Assembly (NCBI GenBank): GCA_963763955.1
Contig: CAVXQP010000025.1
Span: 62,001 to 126,000, forward strand
Direction: 5' to 3'
Source of the DNA: DASUPK01 sp963763955
GTDB lineage: Bacteria > Actinomycetota > Thermoleophilia > Solirubrobacterales > 70-9
DNA: 64,000 nucleotides
Notes under the pieces: model-generated
The model's input: only the letters and a program-made list of their open reading frames with translations
Databases searched by the model: none
Told to the model about the DNA's origin: nothing
Program-made: the position numbers and the translations under genes
Shown: positions 8,547 to 14,968 of the stretch, piece after piece
Layout: each line of letters opens with the position of its first letter
Position numbering within the stretch: the stretch's first letter is position 1

Positions 8547-8814
8547 TTGGCATACGTCATCGCGGAGCCCTGTATCGGCGAGAAGGACAACTCCTGCGTA
8601 GAGGTCTGCCCCGTCGACTGCATCCATCCGACGCCGGACGAGCCCGGCTACGAGCCAAGCCGAGCAGCTCTTCATCGACCCGGACGAGTGCATCGACTGC
8701 GACGCCTGTGTCGAGGCCTGCCCGGTCGACGCCTGCTTCGCCGAGGACCAGCTCCCCGACGAGTGGTCGAAGTACACCCAGATCAACCTCGACTACTACA
8801 AGTCGAAGGCGTAG
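8547..8814 (+). CDS. fdxA: 7Fe ferredoxin, frameshifted
   Basis: Two frames together give a full 3Fe-4S/4Fe-4S ferredoxin, a small soluble electron carrier. The first frame reads MAYVIAEPCIGEKDNSCVEVCPVDCIHPTPDEPGYE; the second resumes with AEQLFIDPDECIDCDACVEACPVDACF and ends DYYKSKA. The break lies at 8655-8658 and is explained by one extra base. Every cluster cysteine is present across the two parts. The gene starts on TTG with AAAGGAA upstream. A sequencing or assembly insertion is the simplest explanation, since this carrier is usually indispensable; genuine +1 recoding is not excluded. Confidence 0.8.
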
Positions 8815-8831
8815 CGGCCACCAGGTCGCTC
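8812..8831 (+). repeat. Stop-codon-anchored repeat, second copy
   Basis: TAGCGGCCACCAGGTCGCTC begins on the ferredoxin stop codon and matches 3426-3445 at 19 of 20 bases, including the overlap with the stop. Downstream to 8999 the sequence holds a GGCGAAGCCGGGC element and no gene. Confidence 0.7.
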
Positions 8832-8999
8832 TCCCTCGAGACCGGCGGCGAAGCCGGGCTTTCCCGACGCCCGAACTACCCAGTTCGGTTGCAATCCCTC
8901 GCCAAGTAACCGCTCCGGCGGCTACTGAGTTTTCCAACATTCGGCCAATTTCGGCTGGACACTTGTGCGGGTGCACGCCTGCGCCGATGCGGGGGGCGA

Positions 9000-9560
9000 G
9001 TGGGACGGATTTCGACAATTGCCCTGCTGGCCGTGACCTTCGTCTTCCTTGCCGTCCTCCCGGCCTCCGCCTCCGCCTCCGCCCCCTGGGACCGCCTGCT
9101 GGCACCCGAATCGGCGTGTCCGGGTCAGAGCGACGGCTCGCTCCCTCGACCGATCCAGGTTCAGTCCATGATCTGCATGCACAACTGGGCGCGCAGCCAG
9201 GAGCATCTCTCCGCACTGGGCGTCTCCAGGCAGCTGCGCGCCTCGGCCAACCGGAAGGCCCACGACATCAAGCGCTGCGGCCAGTTCAGCCATTCCGCCT
9301 GCGGGCGGAACGCCTTCTACTGGGAGCGGCGGGTCGGGTTCTTCCGCGGCAGCTATGGCGCCGCCGAGAACCTCGCCCTCACCTTCGGGTCCGACACAAC
9401 GGTCCGCGACGCGATGGACCTCTGGCTCAACTCACCCGAGCACCGGCGGAACCTGCTGGCGCCCCAGTACCGCAACGTGGGAATCTCGCTGGTAACCGGG
9501 CGATTCCGCGGCAACGGCGACGCCCACATCTGGGTCGCCCAGTTCGGCTACCACCACTGA
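9000..9560 (+). CDS. Secreted CAP/SCP-domain protein
   Basis: The 186-residue protein begins with a signal peptide (ISTIALLAVTFVFLAVLPASASASA, likely cleavage near residue 27). The remainder is a CAP (cysteine-rich secretory, SCP/YkwD-like) domain: an N-terminal helix with HNWARSQEHL, the QFSHSACG segment with the conserved His, AAENLAL with the conserved Glu, and LNSPEHRRNLLAPQYRNVGI. Three cysteines beyond the signal peptide may form disulfides outside the cell. Bacterial CAP proteins are of uncertain function. The start is GTG at 9000, and the gene stands alone between convergent neighbours. Confidence 0.82.
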   Translation: MGRISTIALLAVTFVFLAVLPASASASAPWDRLLAPESACPGQSDGSLPRPIQVQSMICMHNWARSQEHLSALGVSRQLRASANRKAHDIKRCGQFSHSACGRNAFYWERRVGFFRGSYGAAENLALTFGSDTTVRDAMDLWLNSPEHRRNLLAPQYRNVGISLVTGRFRGNGDAHIWVAQFGYHH

Positions 9561-9689
9561 GCGCTACCGAGAAGTCGGCTATCTCGTTGGGTAGTACCCC
9601 CTGAGAAGGTGCCGTGACTACCCCTATTCCGGGCCGGGCTCGCCGGGGGTACCTTGATTGCCGTTCGATCTTCGGGGGCGTCCAGCGGG

Positions 9690-10955
9690 TCAGGAGCCGG
9701 GGTCGGTCGCGGCGGCGCTGGGCAGGGCCGCCGCGCCAGCAGGATCCGATCTGAGCGAATGGGCCGGCAGTCGGGAGCCGGCCCTTTCGCGTGGGCGGAC
9801 GATCGGAGCGCAGACCATCCAGGTGAAGACGAGCAGGGCGAGGTTGCGCCCAGCGATCGGCCAGACGAACGCGGGACCGAACTCGTCGATCGCCTTGTCG
9901 TAGTGCTGCAGGGCGACCTGCGTAAGCAGGACCGCCAGCAGCAGCACCGCGTTCTCGGCCCGGAGCCCGAAGGCGCAGGCCGAGATCGGCAGGAGCCAGA
10001 GCAGGAACTGAGGCGAGAGCACCGGCGAGAAGACGACCAGGATGGCGAGCAGCGCGGTCACCAGCCTGAGGTTCGAGACCCGGGAGCCCCATCCGGCCCA
10101 GACCACCAGGAGGTACCCGGCGACTCCGAGCGCCACCGAGAGCCAGCGGGCGAACCCGGCGCCGGTTGCCGCGACCTCGAAGCCGCCGTGCCCCACGACC
10201 GGAGTCGCCCCCGACCCGAACAGGTGGGCAATCTCGAACGGGCTCGCGGCGAGGGCCTCCACCTGCAGAGCGCGATCGGTGTGGTAGCTGATCGCTGAGC
10301 CGAACTCGTCGCCGATCGCGATCACCGCCACCGCACAGAGGACGAGGGGAATCGCGCCAGCCACGGCGACCCTGCCCACCCGCCGCTCCCCGCGCAGCAG
10401 GGCAGGGTAAAGAAGCAGCGGGAAAGCCTTCACCGCGGCGCCCAGCGAGAGCAGCAGCGACCAGGTCGCCGACCGGGCCCGGTCGCGCGCCAGGACCGCC
10501 GCAAGGACCAGCAGGGCCGGCACGAGGTCGAAGCGAGCCAGGATCAGGGGCGCCGTGTCGATCAGCGAGGGATCGAGCACCGCCCCAGAGAGGATCACCA
10601 CGCCGACGGTGTAGACCCCGAGCGCCGAGACAACTCGCTTGGGGTCACCGGGGAGGCCGAGCGCGATCAGGACGACGATGCCCAGGTCGACGACGAGCAT
10701 CTCCCACTGGAAACCGTCGACGAAGTCCTGAGTGCTGTCCCCAAGGTAGATCGGCGCGATCAGCACCGGGACCGAGAGCGGCGGGTACTCGATCCGCTGA
10801 TCGCGGTAGGGCAGGTCCCCTCCCCTGATCGCCTTGGCCTGGGGCGCGAAGTCGTTGACGAGCACCGAGGACCAGTCCCCGATGGTGGGGACGAAGACGG
10901 CCAGATGGAGAGCGCAGACGAGGGCCGCGGCGGTCGCCCGCCAGCGGAGAGGCAC
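9690..10955 (-). CDS. Polytopic membrane glycosyltransferase, GT87/DUF2029-like
   Basis: The 421-residue membrane protein has about ten hydrophobic segments. After the first segment comes a periplasmic loop with DLPYRDQRIEYPPLSVP; such a loop with an acidic-aromatic motif is typical of polyprenol-phosphate-mannose dependent GT-C enzymes of the GT87 (DUF2029) group, which extend lipoglycans or arabinomannans. Later segments include FSPVLSPQFLLWLLPI, another hallmark. It starts on GTG 4 nt after the mrp stop codon, so the two are co-transcribed, although no functional link is obvious. A polyprenol-phosphate-mannose synthase candidate lies at 27277. Confidence 0.65.
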   Translation of the reverse strand: MPLRWRATAAALVCALHLAVFVPTIGDWSSVLVNDFAPQAKAIRGGDLPYRDQRIEYPPLSVPVLIAPIYLGDSTQDFVDGFQWEMLVVDLGIVVLIALGLPGDPKRVVSALGVYTVGVVILSGAVLDPSLIDTAPLILARFDLVPALLVLAAVLARDRARSATWSLLLSLGAAVKAFPLLLYPALLRGERRVGRVAVAGAIPLVLCAVAVIAIGDEFGSAISYHTDRALQVEALAASPFEIAHLFGSGATPVVGHGGFEVAATGAGFARWLSVALGVAGYLLVVWAGWGSRVSNLRLVTALLAILVVFSPVLSPQFLLWLLPISACAFGLRAENAVLLLAVLLTQVALQHYDKAIDEFGPAFVWPIAGRNLALLVFTWMVCAPIVRPRERAGSRLPAHSLRSDPAGAAALPSAAATDPGS

Positions 10956-10959
10956 GGTC

Positions 10960-12117
10960 CTACTGCACCATTGGGAGCTCGGTCCCGCTGACCCCGCCGC
11001 CGTTCGGTTGTGCGGCAGCGGGTGGCGCCTGCATGACGGGCAGCTCGACAGGGGTCGCGGCGACGATGCCGTGCGCGGCCTCCCTGATCATCTGGGACGC
11101 CGGCGCATCCGGATCCTCGATCACCAGGGGCTTCCCCTCGTCCGAGTGCTCACGCAGTTCGCCCGAAAGCGGCACCTTGGCCAGCAGAGGCACGTCGAGC
11201 TCGTCGGCGAGCAGCTGCCCTCCGCCCTCGCCGAAGATGGCGACGCGCTCGCCCTCCGGGCCGGTGAACGCCGACATGTTCTCGATCACGCCGAGCACCT
11301 CGAGATCGACCTTGGCGGCCATTTCGGCGGAGCGACGCGCGACGCTCTGCGCCGCGGGCTGGGGCGTGGTGACGATCACGATCTTGGCCTGAGGCAGCAG
11401 CTGGGCGAGCGTCATCGAGACGTCGCCGGTGCCGGGCGGCAGGTCGAGCAGCAGATAGTCCAGCTCCTCCCAGGCGACGTCCTCGAGGAACTGCTGGATC
11501 GCCTTGTGGAGCATCGGGCCGCGCCAGACGACGGCGGCGTTGTCCTCGACGAAGAAGCCGATCGACATCACAGTGGGCCCGGAGGGCGAGACGGGCGGGA
11601 TGATCTTCCGCTCCGGCGAGACGTCCGGCTTCCGGTTGATGCCGAGCATGCGTGGGATCGAGTAGCCGTAGACGTCGCAGTCAAGCGCGCCGGCCTTGTG
11701 CCCCTCGGCCACCAGCGCGGCCGCGAGGTTCGCGGTCATCGTGGACTTGCCGACCCCGCCCTTGCCGGACGCGACGCAGATCACGTTCTTGACCTGGGCG
11801 AGGGCTCCCTCGGGGAGCTTGCCCCGGCCGAGCTTCTGCTGGAGGTCCGACTTCTCGCCGTCCGAGAGGACGTCGAAGCCGACCTCGACCGTGTTGACGC
11901 CCTCGAGCTCGGAGACGTACTTGACCACCGCCTGCTGGAAGTGAGAGCGGATCGGGCACCCGGGTGTCGTCAGCGAGACGACCACCTCGACGCGCCCGTC
12001 GTCGCGGACCTCGATCGAGCGCACCATGCCCAGCTCGACGATCGAACGCCGGAGCTCCGGGTCGATCACCTGGGTGAGCTTTTCGTTGATCTGCTCCTTG
12101 GTCGGCACGGAAGACAT
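10960..12117 (-). CDS. mrp: Mrp/NBP35 family Fe-S carrier ATPase
   Basis: The 385-residue protein likely carries or inserts iron-sulfur clusters. It has an N-terminal MIP18 (DUF59) domain (residues about 1-85, with TTPGCPIRSH), a deviant Walker A VASGKGGVGKSTMTANLA, and DLPPGTGDVSMTLAQ. The CxxC pair usually found near ENMS in Mrp/ApbC is absent: this copy reads ENMSAFTGPEGERVAIFGEGGG. The same loss occurs in several actinobacterial Mrp proteins as I recall them. The ATG at 12117 (MSSVPTKEQINEKL) is used; a longer frame upstream crosses a terminator. A Pro/Ala-rich tail follows the fold. Confidence 0.85.
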   Translation of the reverse strand: MSSVPTKEQINEKLTQVIDPELRRSIVELGMVRSIEVRDDGRVEVVVSLTTPGCPIRSHFQQAVVKYVSELEGVNTVEVGFDVLSDGEKSDLQQKLGRGKLPEGALAQVKNVICVASGKGGVGKSTMTANLAAALVAEGHKAGALDCDVYGYSIPRMLGINRKPDVSPERKIIPPVSPSGPTVMSIGFFVEDNAAVVWRGPMLHKAIQQFLEDVAWEELDYLLLDLPPGTGDVSMTLAQLLPQAKIVIVTTPQPAAQSVARRSAEMAAKVDLEVLGVIENMSAFTGPEGERVAIFGEGGGQLLADELDVPLLAKVPLSGELREHSDEGKPLVIEDPDAPASQMIREAAHGIVAATPVELPVMQAPPAAAQPNGGGVSGTELPMVQ

Positions 12118-12160
12118 TGTAGGTGGGCGGGAGGCCGGCCCGGATGTCGGTACCTGACGT

Positions 12161-12189
12161 GAAAACCGGGCCGCGAGGGCCCGGTTTTC
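12161..12189 (-). terminator. Terminator hairpin after the coiled-coil gene
   Basis: GAAAACCGGGCC (12161-12172) pairs perfectly with GGCCCGGTTTTC (12178-12189) across a 5-nt loop. The A and T runs at the stem ends make it usable from either side; it ends transcription of the minus-strand coiled-coil gene before mrp. Confidence 0.8.
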
Positions 12190-12308
12190 GAGGGAGGAGA
12201 GGTTGCTGCTTCCCGCTCGCGTCAGCGGCCGCCAGAAGAACCGCGGCCGGACTATGCGAGCAGGCTTCCCCGGGCGCGCCACCTCTCGAGAGCGGCCCGG
12301 ACCAAGCG

Positions 12309-12800
12309 TCAGATGCGCTCGCGCACCTTCTTCACCGTCGGCTCGAGGCGATCCCTGTAGATGGGCTCGACTCGCTCCTTGACGACGGGCTCGACGCGCT
12401 CGCGATAGACGGGCTCGACGCGCTCGCGATAGACGGGCTCGACGCGCTCCCGAGCCCTACGAGCCTGGCCGATCAGCTGATCGGTCACCTGACGGCGGAC
12501 GTCGCCGCCCTTGGTCTCGGCCTTCTCCAGCTCGCTGCCGAGGCGCTTGCGGAGCGACTCGATCTCGGTCGTCCGAGCCTGCCGATCGCGGAGGGTCTGG
12601 ACGCGCTTCTGGAGAGCCTCGATCTCTTGCGAGCGGGTCTCCGAGTTGCTCCAGGTCTCCGCCGTGTTGCGAACGGCCTCGGCGACGGTCGGGCCGGCGC
12701 CGACGGCGACGTCGACGGCCTGCAGCGCCTGCTCGGAGGGCTTGCGGCCGTTGGCGGTCACTTCGGTCTTCTCTTCGATCTTGGGGGTATTGCTGGGCAT
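12309..12800 (-). CDS. Coiled-coil protein with RVEP octapeptide repeats, SOS-box linked
   Basis: I do not recognise this 163-residue protein. It is soluble and highly charged, with no signal peptide or membrane segment. Residues about 40-110 form a predicted coiled coil (SQEIEALQKRVQTLRDRQ, TEIESLRKRLGSELEKAE). The C-terminal 50 residues consist of about five octapeptides of the type RVEPVYRE, VEPVVKE, VEPIYRD, LEPTVKK. Two LexA-type boxes lie 71-100 bp upstream of its start and a good terminator follows it, so it appears to be a single-gene DNA-damage unit. Possible roles, all conjecture, are a scaffold on DNA or a division regulator. Confidence 0.6.
   Translation of the reverse strand: MPSNTPKIEEKTEVTANGRKPSEQALQAVDVAVGAGPTVAEAVRNTAETWSNSETRSQEIEALQKRVQTLRDRQARTTEIESLRKRLGSELEKAETKGGDVRRQVTDQLIGQARRARERVEPVYRERVEPVYRERVEPVVKERVEPIYRDRLEPTVKKVRERI
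12339..12458 (-). repeat. 24-bp in-frame tandem repeat
   Basis: A 24-bp unit encodes the RVEP octapeptides. Two copies (12387-12410 and 12411-12434) are identical, with diverged copies on either side. Exact identity of adjacent copies at all 24 positions points to recent duplication or slippage. Confidence 0.85.
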
Positions 12801-12843
12801 CTGGACTCTTTGTCCCTTCGGCTTGCTTGCGTCGGTCTTATTA

Positions 12844-12849
12844 GTTCTA
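12844..12849 (-). promoter_or_regulatory. Putative -10 box TAGAAC of the coiled-coil gene
   Basis: On the minus strand TAGAAC lies 43 nt before the start codon. The -35 region 17 bp further upstream would overlap the first SOS box, a position suited to repression. Confidence 0.4.
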
Positions 12850-12870
12850 AGGATGTTCGGAGCTTAGCAG

Positions 12871-12884
12871 CGAACAAACGTTTC
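12871..12884 (-). promoter_or_regulatory. LexA/SOS box 1
   Basis: CGAACAAACGTTTC matches the Gram-positive LexA (Cheo) consensus CGAACRNRYGTTYC at all positions. It is one of two boxes 16 bp apart upstream of the minus-strand coiled-coil gene. Confidence 0.7.
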
Positions 12885-12886
12885 GG

Positions 12887-12900
12887 CGAACACATGTTTG
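12887..12900 (-). promoter_or_regulatory. LexA/SOS box 2
   Basis: CGAACACATGTTTG matches the same consensus at 13 of 14 positions and closely resembles mycobacterial SOS boxes (CGAACACATGTTTGA). The surrounding 12801-12945 region contains no other gene. Confidence 0.75.
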
Positions 12901-12945
12901 TAACCCTCCACGGAGGCCGAGTTACGCCGTTTCCAGCCTGTCGAG

Positions 12946-14034
12946 CTACCGAAACAGGGAGAGGAAGCGATGCTCGCGGGCAGCGCCGACACGATCGACC
13001 CACTCAGCCGGGCTCTCGAGCTCCTCTGGGCGCGGCAGGGCGTCGGGCTCGCTCCAGGCGCGATTGAGCGTTCTGATGCCGTGGGCGCGAACCACCTCGT
13101 CACAGAAAGCCTTGCCGCGGCGATACTGGGCGAGCTTCATCTCGAGGCCGAGGACCTTGGAGACGATCGAGTCGAGCAGGCCGCGACGCTCCCGGTCCCT
13201 GTCGAGAGCGCGGCGGAGGTCGGTGTAGCCGGGGTCCAGCTGATCGCCGACGGCGTCCATGACGTGCTCGGCGTAGCCCTCGACCAGCGTCATCGTGGCG
13301 GTGAGCTTCTCCACCAGGCGGCGCTGCGGCTCGGCCCAGAGCAGCGTGGCGAGCTCCCCGTTCGTTGCCGAGCGCACCAGCTCGCGCGGGTTGGTGCGTG
13401 CCAGCTTGCCGAGCAGCTCGCCAGGCTTTACCTCGATCGCCGCCTTCTCGAAAAGCTCCTCGGCGATCCCGCCGATGTGCTCCCGGAGCCATGGGACGGA
13501 CGAGAAGTGCACGGCGTGCGTGGTCTCGTGCAGCGCGATCCAGCGGAGGAAGAGGTCTCGATCGACGTCGAGGCGGGCCCGGGCTGCCGAGAGGTTCGGC
13601 CCGACGAAGAGCAGCCGGGGCGCGCGGGCCGGCCCGATCAGCGCGACGTCGTACTGGCCTATCACCCGCTGCGAGAGATAGCCGAGCGCGAGGCCTATCT
13701 CCGCCCCAGTCGCGGCTCCCACGATGGTCCGCTGGATTCCCTTTGACCCACTGTTGCCGTTCTTGCTCATCCTCTCCTCGAGGTGATCCTCTACTCGCAC
13801 CGAGAGGTCCCGGAAGGTCTCGAGGTTGACCTCCGCCCACTCGGAGCGGTCCACGAGCTCGGCCGGCGGGAGCTGCGACTTCGGCTTCAGACCCGTGTAG
13901 CGCCTGACCAGCGCGGCGGCGCGGTCGGACTCCCTGCGGAGCTCCTCCTCGCTGCCGTCCCACCGCGATCCGGTGCCGGAGAGCACCCGCGCGACCCGCT
14001 CGGCCATCCCCCAGTCGACGAGGCCGTCAGGCAT
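12946..14034 (-). CDS. Zincin-type metallopeptidase, DUF2342 / F420-associated family
   Basis: A 362-residue protein of the zinc-dependent metallopeptidase family often named coenzyme-F420-biosynthesis-associated, a label from gene context rather than activity. The catalytic HETTHAVHF (HExxH) lies near residue 170, followed by VPWLREHIGGIAEELF and a downstream glutamate region EGYAEHVMDAVGDQL that can supply further ligands. LFVGPNLSAARARLDVDRDLFLRWIALHE is typical of the family. No signal peptide is seen. The ATG at 14034 overlaps the end of the IMPase gene by 8 nt, so the two are translated as a pair. Confidence 0.75.
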   Translation of the reverse strand: MPDGLVDWGMAERVARVLSGTGSRWDGSEEELRRESDRAAALVRRYTGLKPKSQLPPAELVDRSEWAEVNLETFRDLSVRVEDHLEERMSKNGNSGSKGIQRTIVGAATGAEIGLALGYLSQRVIGQYDVALIGPARAPRLLFVGPNLSAARARLDVDRDLFLRWIALHETTHAVHFSSVPWLREHIGGIAEELFEKAAIEVKPGELLGKLARTNPRELVRSATNGELATLLWAEPQRRLVEKLTATMTLVEGYAEHVMDAVGDQLDPGYTDLRRALDRDRERRGLLDSIVSKVLGLEMKLAQYRRGKAFCDEVVRAHGIRTLNRAWSEPDALPRPEELESPAEWVDRVGAAREHRFLSLFR

Positions 14035-14905
14035 GGACGGCCTCCTGTACCTCGCGCAGCACGCGCAGGTCGCTTGGCGTGCGCGCGGCAGCGACGTCGT
14101 AGCGCCCCCTGAGGTCGAGACGGGCATCCTCGAGACCGCCGCCCGCGAACTCGAGGGCGGCCCCAGCGCTTCGGGCGACCAGCTGACCGGCCGCCGCATC
14201 CACGGAGCGGGTGTTCCTGGTCGTGATCATGCCGTCGTAGCGGCCCATGGCGACGTAGCAGAGGGCGACCGCGATCGAGCCTGGGACGCGGATGCGGTAG
14301 GCCTTGCCCTGGAGAAGCTCGGCGGCCCTAAGCACGCGCTCGGGTTTGGTGGCCTCCAGGGCGATCACCTCGAGCCCGTTGCCGGCCGGGGCATGGATGG
14401 GCCGGCCGTCCAGCCGCGCGCCCTCGGATGTGGCGATGAACTCCTCCTCGGCGCCGAACTCGTAGACGTAGCCGAAAGTCACGTCCGCCATCGAGTCGCC
14501 TTCGGCGATGGCGATGCTGACGCTGTGCAGCGGAATGGTTCTCCGGGCGTTGAGCGAGCCGTCGATCGGGTCGATGATCACCCGCAGCGGCGACTCCCCA
14601 CCACCGAACGTGACGGTGCCCCGCTCCTCGGAGACGGCAGTGAACTCGTGTCCGGCGTCGTGGAGCCGCTCGAGCTCGTCGAAGATCGCGTCCTCGCAGA
14701 GGCGGTCGATCACCAGCGTCTTGTCTCCCCCCTCGCCGACGCCCTCGTACTGCGTGCGCGCCTCGATCCCCTGGTGCTCGGCGAAGACGCGCTTCTGGAC
14801 CTCCACGGCCCGTCGGCAGGCGATGGCCCATTCCTCCTCGCTCGGGCCGGCAACGCGTGCGGCCTGCGCCGCGTCGCCGCGGCCTCCTGCCTCAGTCACG
14901 GGCAC
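14027..14905 (-). CDS. Inositol monophosphatase family protein
   Basis: The 292-residue protein belongs to the Mg-dependent IMPase/FBPase superfamily. Metal-binding motifs are present: FTAVSEERG (the first Glu), IIDPIDGSLNARR (DPIDGS) and TRSVDAAAGQLVARSAGA in place of WDxAAG. It could hydrolyse inositol-1-phosphate, fructose-1,6-bisphosphate or a related sugar phosphate; the sequence does not decide. The GTG at 14905 is taken as start, with a second GTG two codons later as alternative. It is the first gene of a two-gene unit with the zincin, and diverges from the helicase-nuclease gene. Confidence 0.8.
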   Translation of the reverse strand: MPVTEAGGRGDAAQAARVAGPSEEEWAIACRRAVEVQKRVFAEHQGIEARTQYEGVGEGGDKTLVIDRLCEDAIFDELERLHDAGHEFTAVSEERGTVTFGGGESPLRVIIDPIDGSLNARRTIPLHSVSIAIAEGDSMADVTFGYVYEFGAEEEFIATSEGARLDGRPIHAPAGNGLEVIALEATKPERVLRAAELLQGKAYRIRVPGSIAVALCYVAMGRYDGMITTRNTRSVDAAAGQLVARSAGAALEFAGGGLEDARLDLRGRYDVAAARTPSDLRVLREVQEAVHA

Positions 14906-14954
14906 CCACGCGGGCGAGGTTAGCGGTTGGTCTCGGGGCGGCTGAAGGGTGCAC

Positions 14955-14960
14955 TAGCCT
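14955..14960 (+). promoter_or_regulatory. Putative -10 box TAGCCT, helicase-nuclease gene
   Basis: TAGCCT lies 8 nt before the ATG at 14969 with no Shine-Dalgarno sequence between, consistent with leaderless transcription. Confidence 0.5.
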
Positions 14961-14968
14961 GAAATTCG

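Noticed and set aside
8813..8999. Possible tRNA or small gene after ferredoxin
   Set aside because: No cloverleaf or T-loop sequence and no coding pattern; only short GGCGAAGCC-type repeats.
10834..12162. 442-codon plus-strand frame opposite mrp
   Set aside because: It consists of antisense codons of mrp; mrp has complete family motifs.
12339..12458. CRISPR array
   Set aside because: The 24-bp units are contiguous, in frame, and have no spacers.
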